NCBI GenBank assembly: GCA_017307855.1
Contig: JAFKGD010000005.1
Span: 1 to 64,000 of the forward strand
Reading direction: 5' to 3'
Source: Burkholderiales bacterium
GTDB taxonomy: Bacteria; Pseudomonadota; Gammaproteobacteria; Burkholderiales; Burkholderiaceae_C
Length of the DNA: 64,000 bases
The position numbers were made by a program, and so were the translations under genes. Positions within the stretch are counted from its first letter, which is position 1. Each line of letters begins with the position of its first letter. Shown piece by piece: positions 18,040 through 27,116 of the stretch. The notes beneath the pieces are model-generated. The model was not told the DNA's origin, did not search any database, and worked only from the letters and a program-made list of their open reading frames with translations.

Positions 18040-19115
18040 AGAATTACGCACTGTCCGCATGGCTGCGCCCGACCCTGATCGTGCTGGCGTCCGTCATGGC
18101 CTTCGTACCGACGCAGGCGCAATCCGACGACGTGGGCCGCGCGCTGGGCGGGTTCCTCCAGCAGATCGCGCGGCCACAGCCCCAGCCGCCAGCGGCACCC
18201 CAGAACGCGGCCGGTGCGCTGCTGGGCAACCTGGTCGGCGGCAGCGCTGCGGCACCCGTGGCAGGCAACAAGGCCGCGCAGGCGATGGACATCGTCTCGC
18301 TGCTGTCGCAGTCGCTCGACCAGATCGACGAGCCGCGCGAGATCGAGATCGGCCGCCAACTGGCCGCCGTGCTGTTGGGCAGCAAGCGCCTGTCGCCCGA
18401 CATGGCGCTGCAGAACTACGTGAACCGGCTGGGCCGCTGGATCAGCCTGCAGTCCAGCCGCCCCAACCTGCCCTGGACCTTCGCGGTGCTCGACGACTCG
18501 GGCTACAACGCCTTCGCCGCACCGGGCGGCTACGTGTTCGTCACGCGCGGCCTGGTCGATCAGGTGCAGGACGAAGCCGAACTGGCCGGCATCCTGGCGC
18601 ACGAGATCGTGCACGTCACCTCGAAGCACCACCTGCAGGCCATGCGCAAGAACGCGCGCGCCGGCGCCCTCACGCAACTGGTAGGCACGCAGTTGGGCAA
18701 CAACCTGGGCGGCGCCGTGTCGGCGCAACTGCTGGGCCTGGGGCGCGACCTGTACGCGCGCGGGCTCGATCAGGGCGACGAATTCGAGGCCGACCGTGCC
18801 GGCGTGGCGCTGGCCGCAGCCGCGGGTTTAGATCCCTACGGCCTGCTCGGCGCGCTGCAGCAACTGCGTACCGCTACGCCCGACAACCCGGCGTTCACGC
18901 TGGCCCTGGCCACCCACCCACCCGCGCAGGCACGGCTCGACCAGCTGGAACAGGCCATGGGCAACCGGCTCGACGCCTATGCCGGCGCAGCACCGGTGAC
19001 CGTGCCGCAACGGCTGCAATTGCTGGCCGCTGCCAACCGGCCCCCGGCCGTGACCCGGCCTGCGCCACCGGCCAAGGCAACCCCGGCCGCGAACGCCAGC
19101 CGCAAGAAGCAATAG
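18036..19115 (+). CDS. Periplasmic M48 family zinc metalloprotease
   Basis: A 359-residue exported protease. A signal peptide ends near residue 29 (PTQAQS). The zinc motif is HEIVH at residues 189-193, and the third ligand is the Glu in DEFEADRAGV about 60 residues later. An upstream segment DDSGYNAFAAPGGYVFVTRGL is the usual M48 substrate-edge strand. It resembles BepA/LoiP-type proteases that police outer-membrane assembly, but has no TPR domain; the C-terminus is Pro/Ala-rich. It is coupled by an ATGA overlap to the SH3 protein gene. Confidence 0.9.
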   Translation: MKNYALSAWLRPTLIVLASVMAFVPTQAQSDDVGRALGGFLQQIARPQPQPPAAPQNAAGALLGNLVGGSAAAPVAGNKAAQAMDIVSLLSQSLDQIDEPREIEIGRQLAAVLLGSKRLSPDMALQNYVNRLGRWISLQSSRPNLPWTFAVLDDSGYNAFAAPGGYVFVTRGLVDQVQDEAELAGILAHEIVHVTSKHHLQAMRKNARAGALTQLVGTQLGNNLGGAVSAQLLGLGRDLYARGLDQGDEFEADRAGVALAAAAGLDPYGLLGALQQLRTATPDNPAFTLALATHPPAQARLDQLEQAMGNRLDAYAGAAPVTVPQRLQLLAAANRPPAVTRPAPPAKATPAANASRKKQ

Positions 19116-19155
19116 AGTTGTACGTGCGCCGCCCAACAGCCGGCGCCCCAAGACT

Positions 19156-20076
19156 TCAGGCCTGCCGTGCGCCGCGCGTGAAGAGGTAGATACCTCCCAC
19201 CACCAGCACGGTGCCGGCGGCGATCCAGGCGGTGAACGGCTCGCCCAGGATGAAGATGCCCATCACGATGGTGGACAGCGGCCCGACCATCCCGACCTGC
19301 GAGGCCAGGCCCGCGCCGATGCGCTCGACCGCCATCATCACCATCAGCACCGGCGCGGCCGTGCAGGCCGTGGCATTGAGCACCGACAGCCACATCACCT
19401 CCGCCGGCAGCGTGAGTGCCAATCCCACCGGGCGCAGCGCCAGGTACTGCGCGATGCAGCAGAGGCAGGCCACGCTGGTGGCCAGGCCCACGAGCCTCAA
19501 CGATCCCAGCCGCTGCACCAGCTGGCTGCTGTAGACCAGATAGACGGCATACGACACCGCGCTGGCGAACACCAGCAGCGCGCCCCAGGCCGTGCGGCCA
19601 TCGGCCTGCATGGTGAGCTCTTGCCCGAATACCAGCAGCGTGCCGCCGTAGCTCACCGCTACACCCACCAGCTGCAGGCGTGTGATGCGCTTGCGGTACA
19701 GCATCCAGCCGAGCGCCAGCACCAGCGTGGGCGTGAGATAGAGGATCAGCCGCTCGAGGCTGGCACTGATGTAGGCCAGCCCCGCGAAGTCGAGAAAGCT
19801 CGCGAGGTAGTAGCCCGTCACGCCCAGCCCCACCACGCCGGCCCAGTCGCGGCGCGTGAGCGGCGGTTTGCCGCGGCTGGCCCACCACGCCATCACCAGG
19901 AACAGCGGCAGCGCGAACAGCATGCGCAACATGATGAGCGTGACCGCATCGACGGAGTGGCGATAGGCCAGTTTCACGATGATGGCCTTGCCGCTGAAGG
20001 CAATCGCGCCCGCCACGGCCAGCACCAGCCCGGAGGTGAAGCGCTGCGGCGCTACTGCCGCCGCCGGCTGCGCCAT
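19156..20076 (-). CDS. EamA/DMT family transporter
   Basis: A 306-residue inner-membrane protein with about ten hydrophobic helices arranged as two EamA repeats (LVLAVAGAIAFSGKAIIVKL near the N-terminus, GALLVFASAVSYAVYLVYSS in the second half). These drug/metabolite transporters usually export amino acids or metabolites. It starts two bases after the stop of the gamma-glutamyltransferase gene, so the pair forms an operon; export or uptake of a Ggt product is a reasonable but untested link. Confidence 0.88.
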   Translation of the reverse strand: MAQPAAAVAPQRFTSGLVLAVAGAIAFSGKAIIVKLAYRHSVDAVTLIMLRMLFALPLFLVMAWWASRGKPPLTRRDWAGVVGLGVTGYYLASFLDFAGLAYISASLERLILYLTPTLVLALGWMLYRKRITRLQLVGVAVSYGGTLLVFGQELTMQADGRTAWGALLVFASAVSYAVYLVYSSQLVQRLGSLRLVGLATSVACLCCIAQYLALRPVGLALTLPAEVMWLSVLNATACTAAPVLMVMMAVERIGAGLASQVGMVGPLSTIVMGIFILGEPFTAWIAAGTVLVVGGIYLFTRGARQA

Positions 20077-20078
20077 CG

Positions 20079-21701
20079 TCAGTAGCCTGCGGCTTGGCCG
20101 TCGCGGCGCGGGTCGCTGGCCGCCACGTAGCCTTCGACGGCGGGATCGCCCATGCGCCAGATGAACTGGCCGGCGCCGAAGTCCTGGTAGTTGTCGCGGA
20201 TGATCTCGGTGCGGTGGCCGCGCGCAGTCAGCCCTTCGATGGTGGCCGCATCCATCGACGCCTCGACGTTGATCTCGAGCTTCTCGTTGTAGCGCCAGCG
20301 CGGCGCGTCGCAGGCGGCCTGCGGGTTCTGCCCGTAGTCGAGCATGCGCACCAGCGTCTGTACATGGCCCTGCGGCTGCATGTTGGCGCCCATCACGCCG
20401 AAACTCATCATGGGCTGGCCGTCCTTGGTGAGGAACGCCGGAATGATGGTGTGGAACGGCCGCTTGCCCGGCGCCACCACGTTGGCGGGATTGAGGCCGC
20501 GCTCGTCGAGGCTGAACGCGTGGCCACGGTTCTGCAGGCTGATGCCGAACGTCGGTTCCACGCAGCCCGAGCCGAAGCCCATGTAATTGCTCTGGATGAA
20601 GCTCACCATCATGCCGCTCTCGTCGGCGGCGGTGAGGTAGATGGTGCCGCCCTTGACGGGGTTGCCGGCGCCGAAATCCTGTGCCTTCTTCATGTCGATG
20701 AGTCTGGCACGGGAAGCGAGGTAATCGCCATCGAGCATCTGCGCGGCCGTCACCTCCATCGCCGATGGCTCGGCCACGTAGCGGTACACGTCGGCAAAGG
20801 CGAGCTTGATGGCCTCGATCTGCAGGTGCTGCGAATCGACGCCGTCCACCTTCATGCCGGCCAGATCGAACTGCTCCAGGATGCCCAGCGCGATCAGGGC
20901 CGTGATGCCCTGCCCGTTGGGCGGGATCTCATGCAGCGTGTGACCACGGTAGTTGCGGGAGATCGGCTCGACCCATTCCGGCTTGTACGACGCGAAATCC
21001 GAAGCCTTCAGGCTCGCGCCATGCTGCGCGGCGAAACGCTCGACGGCCTGGGCGATCTCGCCGCCATAGAACGCAGCGCCGCGCGTCTCGCCAATGGCCC
21101 GCAGGCCGCGCGCGGCTGACGGAAAGCGGAACAGCTCACCCACCTGGGGCGCGCGTCCCCACGGCAGGAAGGCACCGGCGAAGCCGGGCTGGCCGCGCAG
21201 TTCTTCGGTGGCCGCTTCCCACTTGAGACGCACCCACGGCGGCACCAGGTAGCCGCGCTCGGCGATCTCGATGGCCGGCGCCATGAGGTCGGCGAACGGC
21301 AGCTTGCCGAAGCGCTCCGACATGGCGACCCAGCTGCCCACCGCGCCGGGCACCGTGACGGCGTCCAGCCCGCGCTTGGGCGGTGTCGTCGCGTCGTCGC
21401 CGTATTTGCGTTTGAAGTAACCGGGCGTCCACGCCTGCGGCGCGCGGCCCGAGCCATTGAGGCCATGCAGCTTCTGGCCGTCCCACAGGATGCAGAACGC
21501 ATCGCTGCCCAGGCCATTGCTCACCGGCTCCACCAGCGTCATCACCGCCGCGGCGGCCACTGCGGCATCGACCGCATTGCCGCCGGCCTGGAGGATACGC
21601 AGTCCCGCCTGCGAGGCCAGCGGATGCGAGCATGACACCACGTTGCGTGCGAACACGGGCGTGCGCACGGAGGGGTAGGGATTGTTGAAGTCGAAGGGCA
21701 T
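20079..21701 (-). CDS. Gamma-glutamyltransferase family protein (Ntn hydrolase)
   Basis: A 540-residue proenzyme-type protein expected to self-cleave into two subunits. The large-subunit part contains HPLASQAGLRILQAGGNAVDAA and PGAVGSWVAM; the proposed nucleophile is the Thr of KGGTIYLTAADESG (about residue 353). Downstream are NYMGFGSG and NRGHAFSLDE. The usual NTTHxSVVD context is replaced, placing it in a Ggt subgroup whose substrate may not be glutathione. No classical signal peptide is visible from the chosen start MPFDFNNPYP, so it may be cytoplasmic. It precedes an EamA transporter. Confidence 0.85.
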   Translation of the reverse strand: MPFDFNNPYPSVRTPVFARNVVSCSHPLASQAGLRILQAGGNAVDAAVAAAAVMTLVEPVSNGLGSDAFCILWDGQKLHGLNGSGRAPQAWTPGYFKRKYGDDATTPPKRGLDAVTVPGAVGSWVAMSERFGKLPFADLMAPAIEIAERGYLVPPWVRLKWEAATEELRGQPGFAGAFLPWGRAPQVGELFRFPSAARGLRAIGETRGAAFYGGEIAQAVERFAAQHGASLKASDFASYKPEWVEPISRNYRGHTLHEIPPNGQGITALIALGILEQFDLAGMKVDGVDSQHLQIEAIKLAFADVYRYVAEPSAMEVTAAQMLDGDYLASRARLIDMKKAQDFGAGNPVKGGTIYLTAADESGMMVSFIQSNYMGFGSGCVEPTFGISLQNRGHAFSLDERGLNPANVVAPGKRPFHTIIPAFLTKDGQPMMSFGVMGANMQPQGHVQTLVRMLDYGQNPQAACDAPRWRYNEKLEINVEASMDAATIEGLTARGHRTEIIRDNYQDFGAGQFIWRMGDPAVEGYVAASDPRRDGQAAGY

Positions 21702-21787
21702 CGGGCGATTATCGGGCTGGTGCGGCAATGGGAAAAATGGCCTCCATGCCCGCCGGGGGAGACTTTCATCCTGGGGCGCCTCGGCAA

Positions 21788-21815
21788 TGAAAAACGGCGC
21801 CCGAAGGCGCCGTTG
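21788..21815 (-). terminator. Rho-independent terminator of tctBA
   Basis: On the minus strand AACGGCGCC, loop TTCG, GGCGCCGTT, followed by TTT. It lies about 40 bases after the tctA stop and before ggt, so the two transcription units are separated. Confidence 0.85.
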
Positions 21816-21853
21816 TGCGAGGGACGCGCGCGCCGGGGCGCGCATCGCCATCG

Positions 21854-23368
21854 TCAGTCCTCGACGAAGGCTTCCTCGCGTTTACTCTTCACCGAAGGCA
21901 GCAGCACGATGATGAGCAGCAGGGCGGCCGCGGCCAGCAGGCCGGCCGACAGCGGACGCGTGACGAACACGCTCCAGTCGCCACGCGAGAGCAGCAGGGC
22001 ACGGCGCAGGTTTTCTTCCATCATCGGGCCCAGGATGAAGCCCAGCAGCAGCGGCGCGGGTTCCATGCCGAGCTTGATGAAGACGTAGCCGATGATGCCG
22101 AAGATGGCCACCATCCATACGTCCCAGGTGTTGTTGTTGGTGGAGTACACACCGATGGCGCAGAACAGCACGATCGAGGGGAACAGCCACTTGTACGGCA
22201 CGGTCAGCAGCTTCACCCAGATGCCGATCAGCGGCAGGTTCAGCACGATCAGCATCAGGTTGCCGATCCACATCGAGGCGATCAGGCCCCAGAACAGCTC
22301 GGGGTTGCTGGTCATCACCTGCGGGCCCGGCTGGATGTTGTGGATGGTCATCGCGCCGACCATCAGCGCCATCACCGCGTTGGGCGGGATGCCCAGCGTC
22401 AGCAAGGGGATGAACGAGGTCTGCGAGCCTGCGTTGTTGGCGGACTCGGGAGCCGCCACGCCGCGGATGTTGCCCTGGCCGAACGGCACTTCGCCGGGCT
22501 TGAGTTTGGTCTTCTTCTCGATCGTGTAGGCCGCGAACGCCGAAAGCAGCGCACCGCCGCCGGGCAGGATGCCCAGTGCCGCACCCAGCGCCGTGCCGCG
22601 CAGGATGGCGGGCGTCATGCGCTTGATGTCCTCCAAGTTCGGATAGAGGTTCTTCACCTGGCCGGTGAACACCTGGCGCTCTTCTTCCGGCTTGGAAAGA
22701 TTGGCGATGATTTCGCCGTAGCCGAACACACCCATGGCGATCACGATGAAGCCGATGCCGTCGGTCAGTTCAGGAATGTCGAACGAGTAGCGGGCCACGC
22801 CCGAATTCACGTCGGTACCCACCAGGCCCAGCAGCAGCCCCAGAACGATCATGCCGACGGCCTTGATCAGCGAGCCCGAGGCCAGCACCACGGCGCCGAT
22901 CAGGCCCAGCACCATCAGCGAGAAGTATTCGGCCGGGCCGAACTTGAAGGCGACTTCGGTCAGCGGCGCGGCGAAGCCGGCCAGGACAAGCGTGCCCACG
23001 CAACCGGCGAAGAACGAGCCGATGCCGGCCGCGGCGAGCGCGGGCCCGGCTCGACCTTTTCGAGCCATCTGGTAGCCGTCGATCACGGTCACCACCGACG
23101 ACGACTCGCCCGGCAGGTTGACCAGGATGGCGGTGGTGGAGCCACCGTATTGCGCGCCGTAGTAGATGCCGGCCAGCATGATCAGCGCGGCCACGGGGGG
23201 CAGCGCATAGGTGGCGGGCAGCAGCATGGCGATGGTGGCCACGGGGCCCACGCCGGGTAGAACGCCGATCAGCGTGCCGAGCAGACAGCCGACGAAGGCA
23301 TAGATCAGGTTCTGCGCCGTGAAGGCGACGCCGAAGCCCAGGGAGAGGTTCGAGATCAGATCGGACAT
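21854..23368 (-). CDS. tctA: Tripartite tricarboxylate transporter, large membrane subunit
   Basis: A 504-residue polytopic permease of the TctA family. The GxLPGxGP-type signature is GVLPGVGPVATIAMLLP in the first half and GILPGGGALLSAFAAY in the second, with about twelve hydrophobic helices. It forms a sodium- or proton-coupled uptake system together with TctB and a periplasmic TctC/Bug receptor. Start MSDLISNLSLGFG was preferred to an upstream Ser-rich extension. It follows tctB by 16 bases. No tctC lies in this cluster, so the receptor must be encoded elsewhere. Confidence 0.95.
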   Translation of the reverse strand: MSDLISNLSLGFGVAFTAQNLIYAFVGCLLGTLIGVLPGVGPVATIAMLLPATYALPPVAALIMLAGIYYGAQYGGSTTAILVNLPGESSSVVTVIDGYQMARKGRAGPALAAAGIGSFFAGCVGTLVLAGFAAPLTEVAFKFGPAEYFSLMVLGLIGAVVLASGSLIKAVGMIVLGLLLGLVGTDVNSGVARYSFDIPELTDGIGFIVIAMGVFGYGEIIANLSKPEEERQVFTGQVKNLYPNLEDIKRMTPAILRGTALGAALGILPGGGALLSAFAAYTIEKKTKLKPGEVPFGQGNIRGVAAPESANNAGSQTSFIPLLTLGIPPNAVMALMVGAMTIHNIQPGPQVMTSNPELFWGLIASMWIGNLMLIVLNLPLIGIWVKLLTVPYKWLFPSIVLFCAIGVYSTNNNTWDVWMVAIFGIIGYVFIKLGMEPAPLLLGFILGPMMEENLRRALLLSRGDWSVFVTRPLSAGLLAAAALLLIIVLLPSVKSKREEAFVED

Positions 23369-23384
23369 GACGGGGTTTCCTGCC

Positions 23385-23876
23385 TCAGCCGGTGATGAAG
23401 GTGGGCCAGACGATGAACTGGAGCTTGAGCGCCACCACGAAGGCAAGGTAGCTGCCGACGGCCAGCACGGTGCCGAGAATCAGCGAGGACACCAGACTGA
23501 ACGTGGCACCGGCCAGGCCGGCGACGATGGTGAGGCCGTAGATGGCGACGATCAGACCCATGGCTGGAACGCCCAGGGACGGCAGGCCGGCCAGCAGGAT
23601 GCCGAACAGCACGTTGGCGCCGATGATGAAGAACAGGGGCTTCCAGGCCCACTTGCCGATCGGGTCGCCGTCCTTCGCCGGGCTCCTCAAGGCACCCACG
23701 AACATCACCACGCAGCCGATGATGGCCAGCAGGATGCCCAGAAGCATGGGGAAGTAGCCCGGACCCATGCGGGCACCGGTACCGATGTTGTAGGAGGTCG
23801 CCCCCCACGCAAACGCAACGCCGACCACCGTGTACAGCAGACCGGCGAAGAAGTCTTTCTGACTCTTCAGTTTCAC
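23385..23876 (-). CDS. tctB: Tripartite tricarboxylate transporter, small membrane subunit
   Basis: A 163-residue protein with four hydrophobic helices and the TctB pattern YNIGTGARMGPGYFPMLLGI near residue 30-48. It is the small membrane partner of TctA, whose gene follows after 16 bases. The 176-base region upstream contains an imperfect CACCTA-N13-TAGGTG inverted repeat (23945-23969) that could be a regulator site, but no response-regulator gene such as tctD is adjacent. Confidence 0.92.
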   Translation of the reverse strand: MKLKSQKDFFAGLLYTVVGVAFAWGATSYNIGTGARMGPGYFPMLLGILLAIIGCVVMFVGALRSPAKDGDPIGKWAWKPLFFIIGANVLFGILLAGLPSLGVPAMGLIVAIYGLTIVAGLAGATFSLVSSLILGTVLAVGSYLAFVVALKLQFIVWPTFITG

Positions 23877-24052
23877 AGTGCACTCCTCTTTTTCATGTGC
23901 ACGCGGATTCTGCTTGTCTGACCGCAGGGTCAGGATGTGGATACCACCTACGCGGGTTTAACCTAGGTGAGGGGTGCGGGGCGTGCCACCGCACCAGCGC
24001 GGTGCGAAGCGGTTGGCAGAAGAGGCCGCGGCGGTGCGCTCGGCCTTGACGG

Positions 24053-25852
24053 TCAGTCCATGGGCGGCGTGGCCGCCAGCACTTCCTCGATGGTGGTGAC
24101 GCCTTCGGCCACCCGCAGAGCCCCGGCCAGCCGCAGCGGACGCATGCCGTCGGCGACGGCCTGGCGCTTGAGGCCGTCGATGGAGGGAGTGGTGTTGACG
24201 CGTTCGCGGAACTCGGGCGAGACGGTCAGCAGTTCATACAGGCCCATGCGGCCCAGGTAGCCGGTCATGCGGCAATCGACGCAGCCCACGGGTTTGTAAG
24301 GCCGGTAGCCACCGTTGATCTTCCAGGGCTTGACGATCTCGTCGAGTTGCGAGCGTTCGAGCTCCTCGTCGGGCTGCTTGCACTGCTTGCACAGCGTGCG
24401 GACCAGCCGCTGGGCCAGCACGCCGAGGATGGTGGCGTTGATCAGGTAGGGCGGCACGCCCAGATCCATCAGGCGGGTGATGGCCGAGGGCGCATCGTTG
24501 GTGTGCAGCGTGGTGAACACCAGGTGGCCGGTCAGCGCGGCTTGCACGGCCGCCTCGGCTGTGGCCAGGTCGCGGATTTCGCCCACCATGATGATGTCGG
24601 GATCCTGGCGCATCAGCGCGCGCAGGCCTTCGAGGAAGCCGAAGTCGAGCTGGCTCTGCACCTGGGTCTGGTTGAAGGCCGGCTCGATCATTTCGATCGG
24701 GTCTTCCACCGTGCTGACGTTGACCTCTTCGGTGGCCAGGCGCTTGAGCGTGGAATACAGCGTTGTCGTCTTGCCGGCGCCCGTGGGGCCGGTCACCAGG
24801 ATGATGCCGTTGGGCCGCTTGACCATGGTTTCCCAGCGGCTCGCGTCATGGCTGGAGAAACCCAGGGCGTCGAGATCCTTGACGGCGTTGTCGGGATCGA
24901 AGATCCGCATCACCGTCTTTTCGCCGAAAGCCGTGGGCAGCGTGGAGAGGCGCATTTCGACCTCTTCGCCACGGATGTTGCGCACCTTGATGCGGCCATC
25001 CTGCGGTCGGCGCTTTTCCATCACGTCCATGCGGCCCAGCAGCTTGATGCGCGCCGTGATGGCGTTCATCACGCCCATGGGCAGCTGATACACGGGTTGC
25101 AGCACGCCGTCGATGCGGAAGCGGATCACGCCCTGCTCGCGGCGCGGCTCCAGGTGGATGTCGCTGGCGCGCTGGTCGAAGGCATATTGCCAGAGCCAGT
25201 CCACCACCTGCACCACGCCCTGATCATTGACGTCGAGCTGCTTGTTGCTGCGGCCCAGTTCCACCAGTTGTTCGAAGCTCGCCCCACCCTGGTTGCCGCC
25301 CGCCTTCTGCGCAGCGCGCACCGACTTGGCCAGCGCGAAGAATTCGACCGTGAAGCGGTGGATCTCCAGCGGGTTGGACATCACGCGCCGCACGCGGCGC
25401 TTGGCCTGGCGCTCGACCTCGGGCACCCAGTCGCTGATGAACGGCTCCGACGTGGCCACCACCACTTCGGCGGGCGTGATCTGCACCGGCAACACCTTGT
25501 GGCGTTCGGCATAGGGCGCGCTCATGGTGTCGGCCACCTTGCCCACGTCCACCTTGAGCGGATCGATGCGCAGGTAGTCGATGCCGGCCCGCGCGGCCAG
25601 CCACTCGCACAGGCGCTCGATGTCCAGCGGCTTGCCGTCGGCCACGCGGTTCATCGAGACGCTGGCCAGCCGCACCAGCGGGTTCTGCGAGCTCTCGGCC
25701 TGCGACATGCGCGCGAACACCCGCTGCGATTCCTCGGCGCTGATCACGCCATCTTCCTGCAGCCATTCGACGATGGACCGCCAGTTGAGCGGGCCGTGGT
25801 ACGCGGTCTTGGCGAGCGACGGGGTGCTGGATTTGGGCAGGACGGCGTTCAT
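24053..25852 (-). CDS. GspE/PilB family secretion or pilus assembly ATPase (orphan)
   Basis: A 599-residue hexameric-type ATPase. The N-terminal GspE_N-like domain (about 60-190) precedes the ATPase core with GPTGAGKTT (about 354-362), the Asp box VEDPIE, Walker B-like DPDIIMVGEIRD and the His box HTNDA. A zinc tetracysteine (CKQC, about 45 residues, CVDC) is intact. It powers type II secretion or type IV pili in other systems, but no gsp or pil gene is nearby. Its ATG overlaps the stop of the spermidine-synthase-like gene (ATGA), making it the last gene of a four-gene chain. Confidence 0.9.
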   Translation of the reverse strand: MNAVLPKSSTPSLAKTAYHGPLNWRSIVEWLQEDGVISAEESQRVFARMSQAESSQNPLVRLASVSMNRVADGKPLDIERLCEWLAARAGIDYLRIDPLKVDVGKVADTMSAPYAERHKVLPVQITPAEVVVATSEPFISDWVPEVERQAKRRVRRVMSNPLEIHRFTVEFFALAKSVRAAQKAGGNQGGASFEQLVELGRSNKQLDVNDQGVVQVVDWLWQYAFDQRASDIHLEPRREQGVIRFRIDGVLQPVYQLPMGVMNAITARIKLLGRMDVMEKRRPQDGRIKVRNIRGEEVEMRLSTLPTAFGEKTVMRIFDPDNAVKDLDALGFSSHDASRWETMVKRPNGIILVTGPTGAGKTTTLYSTLKRLATEEVNVSTVEDPIEMIEPAFNQTQVQSQLDFGFLEGLRALMRQDPDIIMVGEIRDLATAEAAVQAALTGHLVFTTLHTNDAPSAITRLMDLGVPPYLINATILGVLAQRLVRTLCKQCKQPDEELERSQLDEIVKPWKINGGYRPYKPVGCVDCRMTGYLGRMGLYELLTVSPEFRERVNTTPSIDGLKRQAVADGMRPLRLAGALRVAEGVTTIEEVLAATPPMD

Positions 25853-26619
25853 GGATGGACGGGCTTGAAGCCCCGCAGCCACTTCGGCGAGGGCAGGCCC
25901 CATCGAGTCTGGATGATTTCCGCGCGGGCGGCAAGCACCTGCCGCTCGGGCCGCAGGGGCGTTCGCTGGGCCAGTACCACGGTATTGCCCTCGCGCGTGG
26001 GCCGGAACGCCCACAGCGCCCCGGGGCCGAAGGCCGCCGCCATCTTCTCCAGGCTGCGCTCGTAACTGGAAGCGCGGCCGAACAGGTTGACCGTCATGCA
26101 ACCGTCTTCCGTGAGCAGCCCGCGGCAGTCGGCGTAGAAGTCCTTGCTGTCGAGCACGGGGGCCGCGGCGTCATGGTCATACAGATCCACCTGCAGCGCA
26201 TCGACCTGCCCGGCCCAGTGGCCGTGCCGCGCCACCTCGGCCGCGTCGCCGAGGATCACCGACAGCTTGCTGTCGTCGGCCGGCAGCTTGAACCACAGGC
26301 GGCAGGCGGCCACCACCTGCGGGTTGAGCTCGATGGCCGTGGTGCGCATCAGCAGGCGCTTGCGGCAGAACTTGGTGAGCGCGGCCGCGCCCAGCCCGAA
26401 CTGCATGGCGTGGCGCTTGCCGACGGAGGCGGGGTCGACGAACAGCAGCCAGGCCATCATGCGCTGGATGTACTCCAGCTCCAGGTCATAGGGCGCGTCG
26501 AGGTTCATCGAGCCCTGGATCCAGGGTGTGCCCAGGTGCAGGTGGCGCACGTCGCCATCGTCGGAGAAGTCGACTTCGGGCAGGTCGACGGGAGAAGAGT
26601 CTTGTTTTCGGGAAGCCAT
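25849..26619 (-). CDS. Spermidine-synthase-like (SpeE-fold) protein
   Basis: A 256-residue Rossmann-fold protein. AMQFGLGAAALTKFCRKRL and TAIELNPQVVAACRLWF form the aminopropyl/methyl-transferase nucleotide site, and DALQVDLYDHDAAAP corresponds to the acidic substrate loop. The typical SpeE DxxGP motif is not present, so aminopropyl transfer is uncertain and a methyltransferase-like role is possible. Start MASRKQDSSPV follows the stop of the glycosylase gene with a one-base TGATG overlap; its own stop overlaps gspE. Confidence 0.8.
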   Translation of the reverse strand: MASRKQDSSPVDLPEVDFSDDGDVRHLHLGTPWIQGSMNLDAPYDLELEYIQRMMAWLLFVDPASVGKRHAMQFGLGAAALTKFCRKRLLMRTTAIELNPQVVAACRLWFKLPADDSKLSVILGDAAEVARHGHWAGQVDALQVDLYDHDAAAPVLDSKDFYADCRGLLTEDGCMTVNLFGRASSYERSLEKMAAAFGPGALWAFRPTREGNTVVLAQRTPLRPERQVLAARAEIIQTRWGLPSPKWLRGFKPVHP

Positions 26620-27116
26620 CAGGCGAGACCATACAGGGTGAAGACGTCGCGCCAGGCGGCGAGCTTGCGCTCGAAGCTCCACGAGGCGTTGGCCGGGCTG
26701 GTGGAAGGCAGCCGATGCACGGCCAGCCCCAGCGCCAGCGTGTGGCGCGCGTGGCGGAAGCTCTCGCCGCCGTTGTGGGCCACGGCCTGCACCTCGGGGC
26801 ATTCGCGCAGCAGCACGGAAAGATCGTTGGGCTGTGCGTTGCGGATGGCCGTGTCCAGGCTGCCCTCGCGCTCGCAGGCGGCGTACACGTCCCACACGCC
26901 CAGGCCGCGCTGGCGCAGTTCGTCGCAGCGCGCGTCGTACGCCATGTCGATGAGGTCGGCCTGCCAGAGCGCCGACAGGATCTTCCAGAACTGGTTCTGC
27001 GGATGCGCGTAGTAGCGCTGCAGCGCCAGCGACTTGCCGCCAGGAAAACTGCCCAGCACCACCAGCCGCGTCTGGCGCGACAGCACGGGCGCGAGTCCGT
27101 GAAGCACCTCGCTCAT
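26619..27116 (-). CDS. DNA-deoxyinosine (hypoxanthine) glycosylase, UDG superfamily
   Basis: A 165-residue protein of the uracil-DNA glycosylase superfamily, family 6 type. Motif 1 is VVLGSFPGGKSL followed by YYAHPQNQFWKIL, and a C-terminal LPSTSPANASW corresponds to the DNA-intercalating loop. Family 6 enzymes remove hypoxanthine from deaminated adenine; the match is by pattern only. The start lies inside an ATGA overlap with tatD, and the stop overlaps the next start, consistent with a DNA-repair pair (TatD is also a nuclease) at the head of the operon. Confidence 0.85.
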   Translation of the reverse strand: MSEVLHGLAPVLSRQTRLVVLGSFPGGKSLALQRYYAHPQNQFWKILSALWQADLIDMAYDARCDELRQRGLGVWDVYAACEREGSLDTAIRNAQPNDLSVLLRECPEVQAVAHNGGESFRHARHTLALGLAVHRLPSTSPANASWSFERKLAAWRDVFTLYGLA

